A stretch of 64,000 nt of DNA from Cellulomonas flavigena DSM 20109 (GTDB lineage Bacteria; Actinomycetota; Actinomycetes; Actinomycetales; Cellulomonadaceae): positions 1,612,001 to 1,676,000 of the forward strand of contig NC_014151.1 in NCBI RefSeq assembly GCF_000092865.1, given 5' to 3'. This document shows positions 1 to 9,267 of this stretch, piece by piece. Each line of letters starts with the position of its first letter. Position 1 is the first letter of the stretch. The position numbers were made by a program, and so were the translations under genes. The notes beneath the pieces are model-generated. The model was not told where the DNA came from. It was given only the letters and a program-made list of their open reading frames with translations, and made no database searches.

Positions 1-85
1 GTAGGTCACCATCGCACGACCGTACCCGTGTCACCCGGGACGATCCGGCGGCCCGCGCACGCCTCACGTACGCGACGATGTCCCC

Positions 86-598
86 ATGACGACGACGGAG
101 GCCGGGCCTGGCCAGGAGCTGCCGAGCGACCGCGAGGTCCTGGACTGGGAGACGTTCGGTGCGGCCGCGCGCGAGATCGCGCAGCGCGTCGTCGACTCGG
201 GCTTCGCGCCCGACGTGGTCGTGTCGATCGCGCGCGGCGGTCTGCCCGCGGGCGGTGCCGTGGCGTACGCGTTGGGCACCAAGGCGGTCGGCACGATGAA
301 CGTCGAGTTCTACACCGGCGTCGACAGCACGCTGCCCGAGCCGCTGCTGCTGCCGCCGCTGCTCGACACCGACGCGATGGCGGACCTGCGCGCGCTCGTG
401 GTGGACGACGTGGCCGACTCCGGCGAGACGCTCGCGCTCGTCCAGCGACTGCTGTCCACGCACTGCCGCGAGGTGCGCACGGCCGTGCTCTACGCCAAGC
501 CGCGCTCGGTGGTCGACCCGGACTACGTGTGGCGGCGGACCGACCGCTGGATCACCTTCCCGTGGTCGGCGCTGCCCCCGGTGCAGCCGCAGCGCTGA
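86..598 (+). CDS. Phosphoribosyltransferase family protein
   Basis: A 170-residue type I phosphoribosyltransferase. The PRPP-binding signature VVDDVADSGETL lies near residues 108-119, and an early loop VSIARGGLPAGG near 46-57 fits the pyrophosphate-binding loop of this fold. The small size resembles cytosolic xanthine/guanine phosphoribosyltransferases, so purine salvage is likely, but the substrate cannot be read from the sequence. The ATG at 86 has no Shine-Dalgarno; GACGAT ends six bases before it, consistent with a leaderless mRNA. The 3' end overlaps the convergent HAD gene by about 47 bp, so the two transcripts are antisense to one another there. Family assignment is firm, substrate is inference. 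Confidence 0.85.
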   Translation: MTTTEAGPGQELPSDREVLDWETFGAAAREIAQRVVDSGFAPDVVVSIARGGLPAGGAVAYALGTKAVGTMNVEFYTGVDSTLPEPLLLPPLLDTDAMADLRALVVDDVADSGETLALVQRLLSTHCREVRTAVLYAKPRSVVDPDYVWRRTDRWITFPWSALPPVQPQR

Positions 599-1247
599 GC
601 GCCGCGAGGACACCCGCCGCGAGGTCCGCGACCTCCGCGACCACACCGACGACGCCCGCCGCCGTCAGCTCGCCGGGCTGCGCGTAGCCCCACGCGACAC
701 CCAGGCAGTCGACGCCGTGCGCCCGCGCGCCGTGCGCGTCGTGCTCGCGGTCCCCGACCATGAGCACCTGCCCCGCCGGGCGCAGGGCGTCGAGCGCGGC
801 TCCGACGACGGTCGCCTTGGTCGACGGCACGTGGTCGAGCGGCGCGCCGAAGACGCCCTCGACGAACGGCGCGAGGCCGAACTGCTCGCAGATCGGGCCG
901 GCGAACACCTCGGGCTTGCTGGTGGCCACGGCGAGCCGGACGCCGGCGTCGCGCAGCACGGCGAGCTGGTCCGGGATCCCGGGGTAGACGGTGTTCTCCC
1001 ACATGCCCGTCTCGCGGAAGTACCCGCGGTACGCGGCCACCGCGTCGGGCACGCGCTCGGGGGCCACGCCGAACAGCGCGAACGACTCGACGAGCGGCGG
1101 TCCGACGAAGCGCCGCAGCGCCGCCGCGTCCGGAACCGGCAGGCCGAGGGTGCCGAAGGCGACGCGGGCGCTCGCGGCGATGCCGGGGTACGAGTCGGTG
1201 AGGGTGCCGTCGAGGTCGAGCAGGACGAGGGGCGCGGGGCCCGTCAT
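552..1247 (-). CDS. HAD-family hydrolase (phosphoglycolate phosphatase-like), downstream paralogue
   Basis: A 231-residue HAD phosphatase. Motif I LLDLDGTLTDSYPG is at residues 8-21 (nucleophile Asp in DLDGT), the helical cap follows, motif II/III is seen as VATSKPE, and motif IV as MVGDREHDAHGA. The cap type and length fit the Gph/PGP-like subfamily that dephosphorylates small phosphate esters; the true substrate is unknown. The ATG at 1247 overlaps the stop of the upstream HAD gene as ATGA, so the two are translationally coupled. The upstream protein has nearly the same motif order and length, so the pair looks like a tandem duplication. Confidence 0.85.
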   Translation of the reverse strand: MTGPAPLVLLDLDGTLTDSYPGIAASARVAFGTLGLPVPDAAALRRFVGPPLVESFALFGVAPERVPDAVAAYRGYFRETGMWENTVYPGIPDQLAVLRDAGVRLAVATSKPEVFAGPICEQFGLAPFVEGVFGAPLDHVPSTKATVVGAALDALRPAGQVLMVGDREHDAHGARAHGVDCLGVAWGYAQPGELTAAGVVGVVAEVADLAAGVLAALSAAAAPGAAPTTGR

Positions 1248-1930
1248 CGTGCCACCGGCCCGACGTGCGCCAGCACTGCGGCGGGCACGTCGGCGGGGGA
1301 GTCCAGCAGCTCCACGGCACCCGCCGCGCGCAGCTCGTCGGCGCCGCCGTAGCCCCACAGCGCCCCGAGGCAGGGCAGGCCGTGCTCCGCGGCGCCGTGG
1401 ACGTCGTGCTCGCGGTCGCCGAGCATGACGGCGCGCACGTCCGCACCGTCGACGGCGCTGTGCACCCAGGCCAGGGCGCGCCCGATGATGTCGCCCTTGC
1501 TCTCCGACTCGTCGTCGGGGGCGCCGACCACGTGGTCCAGGAGCGGGGTCAGGCCGACCTCGTCGCAGATCGGAGCGGCCCAGCGCAGCGGCTTGGCGGT
1601 GGCGACGACGAGCAGCACGCCCGCCTCCCGCAGGGTCGCGAGCGCCGCGGGCACGCCGTCGAAGACCCGGGTGTCCCACACACCGGCGCCGGAGAAGTGC
1701 GCGCCGTAGGCGGCGACGGCGGCGTCGAGCTGCTCCGCGCCGACGCCGTGCGTCGTGAACGACCACTGGATCGGCGGGCCGGCGAACGAGCGCATGACGG
1801 CGTCCGTGGGGGCCGGCAGTCCGACGTGCGCGTACGCGGCGCTCACCGAGGCGACGATGCCGGGTGCCGAGTCCATGAGGGTGCCGTCGAGGTCGAGGAG
1901 GGCCACGGGGCGGGTGGGGAGCGGGGGCAT
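1244..1930 (-). CDS. HAD-family hydrolase (phosphoglycolate phosphatase-like), upstream paralogue
   Basis: A 228-residue HAD phosphatase, first gene of a two-gene operon with the overlapping HAD gene downstream. Motif I is LLDLDGTLMDSAPG near residues 9-22, VVATAKPLRWA carries the motif II/III region and MLGDREHDVHGA the metal-binding motif IV. I chose the ATG at 1930 because GGGAG lies about eight bases before it and the catalytic motif then sits near the N-terminus; a longer frame exists back to 2038 but would run into the divergent promoter of the DUF2975 gene. Probable role is clearing or recycling a phosphorylated metabolite; substrate unknown. Confidence 0.85.
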   Translation of the reverse strand: MPPLPTRPVALLDLDGTLMDSAPGIVASVSAAYAHVGLPAPTDAVMRSFAGPPIQWSFTTHGVGAEQLDAAVAAYGAHFSGAGVWDTRVFDGVPAALATLREAGVLLVVATAKPLRWAAPICDEVGLTPLLDHVVGAPDDESESKGDIIGRALAWVHSAVDGADVRAVMLGDREHDVHGAAEHGLPCLGALWGYGGADELRAAGAVELLDSPADVPAAVLAHVGPVAR

Positions 1931-1993
1931 GGCCCGATGGTCTCCCGCGGCGCGGGCTCCGGGCCAATCGCGGGTGCACCGCACCAACGCCTC

Positions 1994-2027
1994 TTGACCG
2001 TCGAGAGGTATCGATTGACAATCGATA
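1994..2027 (+). promoter_or_regulatory. Leaderless promoter with a 19-bp palindromic operator
   Basis: TTGACC (1994-1999) and GACAAT (2017-2022) are separated by 17 bases and form a good -35/-10 pair; the predicted start of transcription falls on the A of the ATG at 2029. The -10 element is embedded in the near-perfect palindrome TATCGATTGACAATCGATA (2009-2027: two 8-bp arms, 3-bp centre), which ends one base before the start codon. A dimeric regulator bound here would block both RNA polymerase and initiation. The AT-rich arms stand out from the surrounding DNA. The bound protein is not identifiable from the window. Confidence 0.65.
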
Positions 2028-2028
2028 G

Positions 2029-2505
2029 ATGACGACACTGCTCCGTGCCCTGCTCCGCGTCGCGCTCGGTGCCCTGCTCCTCGGCGCGCTCGTGCTCCAG
2101 ACGCAGCTGCCGCTGCTCGCCGAGCAGCTCGGCGGTGGCTACGCCGAGACCGCGCACCTGGTCGTGCCCTACGCCGCGGCGGGGATCGCCGCGCTCGCGT
2201 GCCTGCAGGTCGCGCTCGTGGCCGTCTGGTGGCTCGTCACCCGCGTCGAGCGCGACGAGATCTTCGCCCCGCGCGCCCGGCGCGGTCTCGACGCCGGCGT
2301 CGGCGCCCTCCTCCTGGGGGCGGTCTGCGCCGCCGCGCCGATGGTGCACCTGCTGTTCGTCGTCGGCGTCGGTGGTCCCGGGATCCTCCTCGGTCTGCTG
2401 GGGTGCGTCGCGGGCGCGGTCGCGGTCGCGCTCCTCGGCCGGACGCTGCGGGCGGTGCTCGGCGCGGCCGTGGCCGACCACGCCGAGCTCGCCGCCGTCG
2501 TCTGA
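2029..2505 (+). CDS. DUF2975 family membrane protein
   Basis: A 158-residue polytopic membrane protein of DUF2975 type, with four hydrophobic segments near residues 5-27, 44-68, 90-112 and 116-135 and a short polar loop after segment 2 containing RVERDEIFAPR. Function unknown. Such genes are commonly followed by a small XRE-type helix-turn-helix regulator gene; here none follows, because the ileS leader begins about 100 bp downstream. There is no Shine-Dalgarno and the start appears leaderless. Expression is probably governed by the palindrome at 2009-2027. Confidence 0.75.
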   Translation: MTTLLRALLRVALGALLLGALVLQTQLPLLAEQLGGGYAETAHLVVPYAAAGIAALACLQVALVAVWWLVTRVERDEIFAPRARRGLDAGVGALLLGAVCAAAPMVHLLFVVGVGGPGILLGLLGCVAGAVAVALLGRTLRAVLGAAVADHAELAAVV

Positions 2506-2601
2506 CGCGCGGCCGACCTCGCGCCCCGCACGCTCCGGTTGCTCGAGCTCCGCGGCCGCGATCTCGCGGCGCCCATGGTGAGCCCGGGCCCGGGGCGTCG
2601 G

Positions 2602-2843
2602 TATGCTGAGCGCACAGGCATCGACCCGGCCATCACCGGTGAGCCTCCGGAAGAACGGGCCCCGCACCCCGCGGGTCCTCAGTAGAACCGGACGGGGCAG
2701 GCCCGTCACAGCCGCAGGCGAGAGGTCGGGGACGCGTCCCCGGCAAGCGAGGTGGTACCGCGGTGGGGTCCGGACGTCCGGACGTCGTCGTCCTCGTGGC
2801 CGTGCTGCACCCGCACCCGGGTGCGTGAGACCAGGAGCACCAC
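2602..2843 (+). promoter_or_regulatory. T-box leader of ileS (translational, actinobacterial type)
   Basis: This gene-free stretch holds a T-box riboswitch. TATGCT (2602-2607) is a likely -10. A short stem I contains an isoleucine specifier AUC at 2632-2634 (CCGGCCATCACCGG). The conserved T-box AAGCGAGGTGGTACCGCGG is at 2745-2763; its UGGU bulge (2753-2756) would pair with the ACCA end of uncharged tRNA-Ile. There is no terminator with a U-run. Instead GTGCT (2802-2806) can pair with AGCAC (2836-2840), partly hiding the Shine-Dalgarno AGGAG (2833-2837), around an inner palindrome CGCACCCGGGTGCG. That fits translational control, which is known for actinobacterial ileS T-boxes. Confidence 0.9.
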
Positions 2844-2844
2844 C

Positions 2845-5800
2845 GTGGCGTACCCGCTGCACCGCACCTCCCACGACGCCGGCACGACCGTCCCGCCGAG
2901 CCCGGACCTGCCCGCGCTCGAGAAGGACGTGCTCGCACACTGGGCCGCGGACGACACGTTCCGCGCCTCCGTCGAGCAGCGCGACGCCGGTGAGAACGGC
3001 GCGAACGAGTACGTCTTCTACGACGGGCCGCCCTTCGCCAACGGCCTGCCGCACTACGGCCACCTGCTCACCGGGTACGCCAAGGACGTCGTGCCGCGCT
3101 ACCAGACCATGCGCGGGCGCCGCGTCGAGCGCCGCTTCGGGTGGGACACGCACGGCCTGCCGGCCGAGCTCGAGGCCGAGCGCAAGCTGGGGATCACCGA
3201 CAAGTCCCAGATCGACGAGATGGGCATCGCCGCGTTCAACGACGCGTGCCGCGAGTCCGTGCTGACGTACACGAAGGAGTGGGAGGAGTACGTCACCCGG
3301 CAGGCGCGCTGGGTCGACTTCGACAACGACTACAAGACGCTCGACGCGTCCTTCATGGAGTCGGTGATCTGGGCGTTCAAGCAGCTCCACGACAAGGGCC
3401 TGGCGTACGAGGGCTACCGCGTCCTGCCCTACTGCTGGCGTGACGAGACGCCGCTGAGCAACCACGAGCTGCGCATGGACGACGACGTGTATGCCGCGCG
3501 CCAGGACCCGGCGCTGACGGTCGTGCTGCCACTCGTCGACGCGCCCGTCACGCTCGCCGACGCCTCGCTGCTCATCTGGACGACGACGCCGTGGACCCTG
3601 CCGTCGAACCTCGCCGTCGCGGCCGGACCGGACATCGACTACGTCGCCGTGCGCCCCGCCGAGGGCGCGTTCGCCGGTCGCACCCTCGTGCTCGCGGCGT
3701 CGCGGCTCGCGGCCTACGCGCGCGAGCTGGGGGAGTCGCCGGAGGTCGTCACGCGGCTCACGGGCGACGACCTCGTCGGTCTGCGCTACACGCCGCCGTT
3801 CGCGTACTTCACCGGCCGGGAGAACGCCCACCAGGTCCTCGCCGCCGACTTCGTCACCACCGAGGACGGCACGGGCCTGGTGCACCTCGCACCGGCGTTC
3901 GGCGAGGACGACGCCGCGGTGTGCCTCGCGGCGGGCATCGCGACCGTCGTGCCCGTGGACTCCAAGGGCAGGTTCACCACCGAGGTGCCCGAGTACGCCG
4001 GGCAGCAGGTGTTCGACGCCAACCCCGGGCTGATCCGCGAGCTCAAGGAGCGCGGCCTCGTCGTGCGCCACGAGACCTACGAGCACTCCTACCCGCACTG
4101 CTGGCGGTGCCGGAACCCGCTGATCTACAAGGCCGTGTCCTCGTGGTTCGTGCGCGTGACGGAGTTCAAGGACCGCATGGTCGAGCTCAACCAGGGCATC
4201 GAGTGGATCCCCGGCCACATCAAGGACGGCCAGTTCGGCAAGTGGCTCGAGAACGCGCGCGACTGGTCGATCAGCCGCAACCGGTACTGGGGCACGCCCA
4301 TCCCGGTGTGGGTGAGCGACGACCCGGCGTACCCGCGCGTCGACGTGTACGGCTCGTTCGCCGAGCTCGAGGCCGACTTCGGCCGCCTGCCGCTCAACGA
4401 CAAGGGTGAGCCGGACCTGCACCGGCCGTTCATCGACGAGCTGACGCGCCCCAACCCGGACGACCCCACGGGCCGGGCGACGATGCGCCGCATCCCCGAC
4501 GTGCTCGACGTGTGGTTCGACTCCGGGTCGATGCCGTTCGCGCAGGTGCACTACCCGTTCGAGAACCGCGAGTGGTTCGAGCACCACTACCCGGGCGACT
4601 TCATCGTGGAGTACATCGGGCAGACGCGCGGCTGGTTCTACACGCTGCACGTGCTGGCCACGGCGATCTTCGACCGCGCCGCGTTCCGCAACGTCATGTG
4701 CCACGGCATCGTCCTGGGCGACGACGGGCGCAAGGCGAGCAAGTCGCTGCGCAACTTCCCCGACCCCGTGCTCATGTGGGACAAGTACGGCTCCGACGCC
4801 GTGCGCTGGTCCCTCATGTCCTCGACCATCCTGCGCGGCGGCAACCTCGTCGTGACCGAGGAGGGGATCCGCGACGGCGTGCGCCAGGTGCTGCTGCCGC
4901 TGTGGAGCACGTACTACTTCTTCACGCTGTACGCGGGCGCGGCGGACGAGGGGCGCGGGTACACGGCGCAGCGCGTCACCGCGGAGCGGGCCGCGGGGCT
5001 CGCGCCGATGGACCGCTACGTGCTGGCCCGTACGGCCGACCTCGCGTCGTCGCTCACGGCCCAGCTCGACGACTACGACATCCCCGCGGCGTGCGAGGCG
5101 GTGCGTGAGCACCTCGACCTGCTGACGAACTGGTACGTGCGCACGCAACGCGACCGGTTCTGGTCGGAGGACGCCGACGCGTTCGACACGCTGTGGACCG
5201 CGCTCGAGGAGCTCACGCGCGTCATGGCGCCGCTGGCGCCGCTGGTCGCCGAGGAGGTGTGGCGCGGCCTGACCGGAGGCCGCTCGGTGCACCTGGCCGA
5301 CTGGCCGGCGACCGACGAGGCGCTCGTGCAGGACGACGCGCTCGTCGGCGCGATGGACGAGGTGCGGGCCGTGGTGTCCGCGGCGCTCGGCCTGCGCAAG
5401 GCGCACCAGGTGCGTGTGCGGCAGCCGCTGCGCAGGCTCACCGTGGCCGTCACGGACCCCGCAGCGCTCGCGCCGTACACCGACCTGCTCGCGGCCGAGC
5501 TCAACGTCAAGCACGTCGACGTCGTCGAGGCAGACGCGGCCACCGCCGAGCGCTTCGGCATCGTGCAGCGGCTCGCGGTGAACGCACGCGCCGCCGGCCC
5601 TCGCCTGGGGCGCGCCGTGCAGCACGTCATCAAGGCGTCCCGTGCGGGCGCCTGGCGCGTCGAGGGCGAGACCGTGGTCGTCACGACCGACGACGGCGAC
5701 GTCGCGCTCGAGCCCGCCGAGTACGAGCTGACCACCGTGGTCGGGGACGGCACCGGGAGTGACGTCGCGGCAGCCGTGCTGCCCGGCGGTGTGCTCGTCG

Positions 5801-6063
5801 TGCTCGACCTGGCACTGGACGACGCGCTGCGCGCCGAGGGCTACGCGCGCGACGTCGTGCGGGCCGTGCAGGACGCGCGCAAGGGCGCCGGGCTGCACGT
5901 CGCGGACCGCATCGCACTGAGCCTGCAGGTGCCCGCGGCGCACGTCGCGGACGTCGAGGCGCACCGGGAGTTCGTCGCCGCCGAGACGCTCGCCACGTCG
6001 GTGACCGTCGAGGCCGCCGACGTCGCGGAGGTCGCCGTGACCGTTGCGCGGGCCGACGCGTGA
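2845..6063 (+). CDS. ileS: Isoleucyl-tRNA synthetase
   Basis: A 1072-residue class Ia synthetase that charges tRNA-Ile in the cytosol. The ATP-binding HIGH motif appears as HYGH in [10 protein letters not shown] (about residues 68-77) and the KMSKS loop as KASKS in [10 protein letters not shown] (about 630-640). The CP1 editing domain motif [10 protein letters not shown] is near 247-256. Length and motif style fit the longer eukaryal-like IleS form rather than the E. coli form of about 940 residues with a C-terminal zinc knot. The GTG at 2845 is chosen because AGGAG lies 7 bases upstream; an in-frame ATG at 2752 lies inside the T-box. The stop overlaps the folC start. Confidence 0.97.
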   Translation: MAYPLHRTSHDAGTTVPPSPDLPALEKDVLAHWAADDTFRASVEQRDAGENGANEYVFYDGPPFANGLPHYGHLLTGYAKDVVPRYQTMRGRRVERRFGWDTHGLPAELEAERKLGITDKSQIDEMGIAAFNDACRESVLTYTKEWEEYVTRQARWVDFDNDYKTLDASFMESVIWAFKQLHDKGLAYEGYRVLPYCWRDETPLSNHELRMDDDVYAARQDPALTVVLPLVDAPVTLADASLLIWTTTPWTLPSNLAVAAGPDIDYVAVRPAEGAFAGRTLVLAASRLAAYARELGESPEVVTRLTGDDLVGLRYTPPFAYFTGRENAHQVLAADFVTTEDGTGLVHLAPAFGEDDAAVCLAAGIATVVPVDSKGRFTTEVPEYAGQQVFDANPGLIRELKERGLVVRHETYEHSYPHCWRCRNPLIYKAVSSWFVRVTEFKDRMVELNQGIEWIPGHIKDGQFGKWLENARDWSISRNRYWGTPIPVWVSDDPAYPRVDVYGSFAELEADFGRLPLNDKGEPDLHRPFIDELTRPNPDDPTGRATMRRIPDVLDVWFDSGSMPFAQVHYPFENREWFEHHYPGDFIVEYIGQTRGWFYTLHVLATAIFDRAAFRNVMCHGIVLGDDGRKASKSLRNFPDPVLMWDKYGSDAVRWSLMSSTILRGGNLVVTEEGIRDGVRQVLLPLWSTYYFFTLYAGAADEGRGYTAQRVTAERAAGLAPMDRYVLARTADLASSLTAQLDDYDIPAACEAVREHLDLLTNWYVRTQRDRFWSEDADAFDTLWTALEELTRVMAPLAPLVAEEVWRGLTGGRSVHLADWPATDEALVQDDALVGAMDEVRAVVSAALGLRKAHQVRVRQPLRRLTVAVTDPAALAPYTDLLAAELNVKHVDVVEADAATAERFGIVQRLAVNARAAGPRLGRAVQHVIKASRAGAWRVEGETVVVTTDDGDVALEPAEYELTTVVGDGTGSDVAAAVLPGGVLVVLDLALDDALRAEGYARDVVRAVQDARKGAGLHVADRIALSLQVPAAHVADVEAHREFVAAETLATSVTVEAADVAEVAVTVARADA

Positions 6064-7445
6064 GCCGCGAGCGCGGTGGCGCCGACCACCTGAGGGACGA
6101 GGCGGCGCGGGCGGCGCGCGAGGCCGCCGACGAGGTCTACCGGGCGATCCTCACGCGCACGCCCGAGCACGACTTCGACCTGCGCCTGGACCGCGTGCGT
6201 GACGTGCTCGAGCTGCTGGGCGACCCGCAGCGCGCGTTCCGTGCGGTGCACCTCACGGGCACCAACGGCAAGACGTCGACCGCACGCATGGTCGAGCGGC
6301 TGCTGCGCGAGCACGGTCTGCGCACCGGGCGGTTCACCAGCCCGCACCTCACGCGGGTCACCGAGCGCATCAGCATCGACGGCGAGCCGATCAGCGACGA
6401 GCGCTTCGTCGAGGTCTGGCAGGACGTCGCGCCGTACGTGCAGATGGTCGACCAGCGGCACGTCGAGCGGGGCGGCCAGCAGCTCTCGTTCTTCGAGGTG
6501 TTCACGGTCATGGCGTACGCGGCGTTCGCGGACGCGCCCGTCGACGTCGCCGTGGTCGAGGTCGGCCTCGGCGGTCGCTTCGACGCGACCAACCTCGTCG
6601 ACGCCGAGGTCGCCGTCATCACGCCGATCGCGATGGACCACGAGCGGTACCTCGGGGACACGCTCGTGCAGATCGCGTCGGAGAAGGCCGGCATCGTCAA
6701 GGACGGCGCGACGCTCGTGCTCGCGCACCAGGCCGAGGACGTCGAGGGCGTCGTGCTGGCGGCCGCCGCCGAGCGCGGCGCGCGAGTCGTGCGCGAGGGC
6801 GTCGACGTCGCGGTGGTCGAGCGGCAGGTCGCCGTCGGCGGTCAGGTCGTCGCGCTGCGTGGCCTCGGCGGTGTCTACACCGACGTCTTCCTGCCGCTGC
6901 ACGGCGAGCACCAGGCGCACAACGCGCTGCTCGCGCTCGTGGCGACCGAGGCGCTCCTGACGGGCGGTGCAGCCCTCGACGGTGGCGTCGTCGAGGCGGC
7001 GTTCGGGGACGCGACGTCGCCCGGCCGACTCGAGGTCGTGCGTGCGAGCCCCACCGTGCTGGTCGACGGCGCGCACAACCCCGCCGGCGCGGAGGCGCTC
7101 GCCGCCGCGGTGGAGGAGGCGTTCGCGTTCCAGCGGCTCGTGGGCGTCGTCGGTGTGATGGCGGACAAGGATCCCGAGGGCATCCTCGCGGCCCTCGAGC
7201 CGCTCCTCGACGAGGTCGTCGTGACCCAGGCCTCGGGCGTCCGGGCCCTGGACGCGGACGACCTCGCGGCGGTCGCCGTCGAGGTGTTCGGCGAGGACCG
7301 TGTGCACGTCGCCGCCCGCCTGCCCGACGCCCTCGACGCCGCCGTGCAGAGAGCCGAGAGCGAGGTCGAGCGCGGCGCGGGGGTCCTGGTGACGGGATCG
7401 ATCCTGCTCGTCGCCGAGGCGCGCGTCCTGCTGGGCAGGCCGTGA
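6060..7445 (+). CDS. folC: Bifunctional dihydrofolate/folylpolyglutamate synthase
   Basis: A 461-residue Mur-ligase-like enzyme adding glutamate to dihydropteroate and then to folates, using ATP. The P-loop [13 protein letters not shown] is near residues 64-76, the family motif [13 protein letters not shown] near 167-179, and the C-terminal ligase signature [13 protein letters not shown] near 336-348. The GTG start overlaps the TGA of ileS, so translation is coupled. ileS-folC is a standard actinobacterial pair, normally followed by a DUF4233 gene and ndk; here the dha operon intervenes. Confidence 0.95.
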   Translation: MSRERGGADHLRDEAARAAREAADEVYRAILTRTPEHDFDLRLDRVRDVLELLGDPQRAFRAVHLTGTNGKTSTARMVERLLREHGLRTGRFTSPHLTRVTERISIDGEPISDERFVEVWQDVAPYVQMVDQRHVERGGQQLSFFEVFTVMAYAAFADAPVDVAVVEVGLGGRFDATNLVDAEVAVITPIAMDHERYLGDTLVQIASEKAGIVKDGATLVLAHQAEDVEGVVLAAAAERGARVVREGVDVAVVERQVAVGGQVVALRGLGGVYTDVFLPLHGEHQAHNALLALVATEALLTGGAALDGGVVEAAFGDATSPGRLEVVRASPTVLVDGAHNPAGAEALAAAVEEAFAFQRLVGVVGVMADKDPEGILAALEPLLDEVVVTQASGVRALDADDLAAVAVEVFGEDRVHVAARLPDALDAAVQRAESEVERGAGVLVTGSILLVAEARVLLGRP

Positions 7446-7523
7446 GCGGCGTCTCGCCTTGACGTCCGTCCGGGGCCGGGGTGAGGTGGGCGGTACACCG
7501 CCGGTACGTCGAGGGAGCCGAGC

Positions 7524-8519
7524 GTGAAGAAGCTCATCAACGACCCGCAGGACGTCGTCGTCGAGACGCTCGAGGGGTTCGCGCTCGCGCACGCCGACCT
7601 CGTGCAGGTGCACACCGACCCGGCGTACGTGACGCGCACCGGCGGCGCCGTGCCGGGCAAGGTGGGCCTCGTGTCCGGCGGCGGCAGCGGGCACGAGCCG
7701 CTGCACGCGGGGTTCGTGGGCGTCGGCATGCTCGACGCGGCCGTGCCGGGCGCGGTCTTCACGTCGCCGACGCCCGACCAGATCGCCCCCGCGATCGCGG
7801 CGGCGGACGGCGGCGCGGGCGTCCTGACGATCGTGAAGAACTACACGGGCGACGTCCTCAACTTCGAGACGGCCGCCGAGCTCGCGGAGGTCGAGGGCAT
7901 CACCGTGCGCCAGGTGCTCGTGAACGACGACGTCGCCGTCGAGGACTCGCTGTACACCGCGGGCCGGCGCGGCGTCGCGGGGACGGTCGCGGTCGAGAAG
8001 ATCGCGGGCGCGGCGGCCGAGCGCGGCGACGACCTCGACGCGGTCGCGGCCCTGGCCCGGCGCGTCGTCGACAACGTGCGCTCCATGGGCCTGGCCCTCA
8101 CGGCGTGCACCGTGCCGCACGTCGGCCGCCCCAGCTTCGACCTCGGCGACGACGAGATCGAGATCGGCATCGGCATCCACGGTGAGCCGGGCCGGCACCG
8201 CGTCGGCCTCGAGCCCGCGGACGCCCTGACGGAGAAGCTGCTCACGCCCGTCGTGGAGGACCTGGGCCTGACGGGTGGCGAGCAGGTGCTGCTGCTCGTC
8301 AACGGCATGGGTGGGACGCCCGCCTCGGAGCTCTACGTCGTCTATCGTCGGGCACGCGCGTTGCTCGCCGAGCGCGGGATCGAGGTGACCCGCTCGCTCG
8401 TCGGCAACTACGTGACATCGCTGGAGATGCAGGGTGCGTCCGTCACCGTCCTCCGGCTGGACGACGAGCTGACCGCCCTGTGGGACGCTCCGGTGCACAC
8501 GGCAGCGCTGCGCTGGTGA
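7524..8519 (+). CDS. dhaK: PTS-dependent dihydroxyacetone kinase, dihydroxyacetone-binding subunit
   Basis: A 331-residue DhaK. It binds dihydroxyacetone covalently through a histidine, most likely the His of GIGIHGEPG near residues 214-222; the N-terminal half has the [13 protein letters not shown] motif (about 52-64). It works with DhaL, which donates the phosphate, and DhaM, which recharges DhaL from the PTS. Length is normal. A TTGACG box at 7459-7464 may be part of a promoter, but no strong -10 partner was found. First gene of dhaKLM; the gap to dhaL is 34 bp. Confidence 0.95.
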   Translation: MKKLINDPQDVVVETLEGFALAHADLVQVHTDPAYVTRTGGAVPGKVGLVSGGGSGHEPLHAGFVGVGMLDAAVPGAVFTSPTPDQIAPAIAAADGGAGVLTIVKNYTGDVLNFETAAELAEVEGITVRQVLVNDDVAVEDSLYTAGRRGVAGTVAVEKIAGAAAERGDDLDAVAALARRVVDNVRSMGLALTACTVPHVGRPSFDLGDDEIEIGIGIHGEPGRHRVGLEPADALTEKLLTPVVEDLGLTGGEQVLLLVNGMGGTPASELYVVYRRARALLAERGIEVTRSLVGNYVTSLEMQGASVTVLRLDDELTALWDAPVHTAALRW

Positions 8520-8553
8520 GCGACACGAGCGGGGACCCGGGGAGGCTGGGCGG

Positions 8554-9195
8554 ATGACGCTGGACGCGGCATGGGCCGTCGACTGGGTGCGGCGCAGCGC
8601 CGCGGCCGTCGCCGAGCACCGGGACGAGCTCGTGGAGCTGGACCGGCAGATCGGCGACGGCGACCACGGCGAGAACCTCGACCGCGGCTTCCGCGCGGTC
8701 GTGGCCAAGCTCGACGCGCTCGACGCCCCGCCCGCGAGCGTCGGCGACGTGCTCAAGCTCGTCGCGACGACCCTCATGTCGACCGTCGGCGGTGCCGCCG
8801 GACCGCTGTACGGCACGGCCTACCTGCGCGCGTCGAAGACCGGCGCCGCCCGGGAGCTCGGTGCGGACGGCGTCGTGGCGCTGCTGGAGGCGGCGCTCGA
8901 CGGGATCGTCGCGCGCGGCCGCGCCGGGGCGGGGGAGAAGACGATGGTCGACGCGTGGACGCCGGCGGTCGCCGCGGCCGTCGAGGCGGCCGACCACGGT
9001 GCTCCGCCCTCGGCAGTGCTCGCAGCGGCGGCGCAGGGGGCGCACACCGGTGCGATCGCGACCGTGCCGCTGGTGGCCACCAAGGGGCGCGCGAGCTACC
9101 TCGGCGAGCGGTCGGCCGGGCACCTCGACCCGGGGGCGCGCTCGAGCGAGCTCATCCTGGTCGCGGCCGCCCAGGCGGCAGCGGCGGCGGACTGA
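8554..9195 (+). CDS. dhaL: Dihydroxyacetone kinase, ADP-binding subunit
   Basis: A 213-residue all-helical DhaL subunit that holds ADP/ATP through magnesium. The metal-binding motif IGDGDHGENLDRG is near residues 34-46, with the conserved GGAAGPLYG later in the chain (about 79-87). It passes phosphate from DhaM to the dihydroxyacetone bound on DhaK. GGGGAGG lies just upstream of the ATG at 8554. Length and motifs are those of the PTS-type subunit rather than the fused ATP-dependent kinases, which agrees with the dhaM gene downstream. Confidence 0.95.
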   Translation: MTLDAAWAVDWVRRSAAAVAEHRDELVELDRQIGDGDHGENLDRGFRAVVAKLDALDAPPASVGDVLKLVATTLMSTVGGAAGPLYGTAYLRASKTGAARELGADGVVALLEAALDGIVARGRAGAGEKTMVDAWTPAVAAAVEAADHGAPPSAVLAAAAQGAHTGAIATVPLVATKGRASYLGERSAGHLDPGARSSELILVAAAQAAAAAD

Positions 9196-9267
9196 CGATC
9201 GACGACCGCTCCCACCCGGGGGCGGCGCGGACGCGCGACGACGACGTCGCGGGGGAGGCAGGATCCG

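Noticed and set aside
1843-5964. Minus-strand open frame of about 1370 codons opposite ileS and the DUF2975 gene
   Set aside because: Shadow of ileS and it runs through the T-box; no domain recognised.
7459-7487. TTGACG as the dhaK promoter
   Set aside because: The -35 match is good but no -10 with A at position 2 and T at position 6 lies 16-18 bases downstream.
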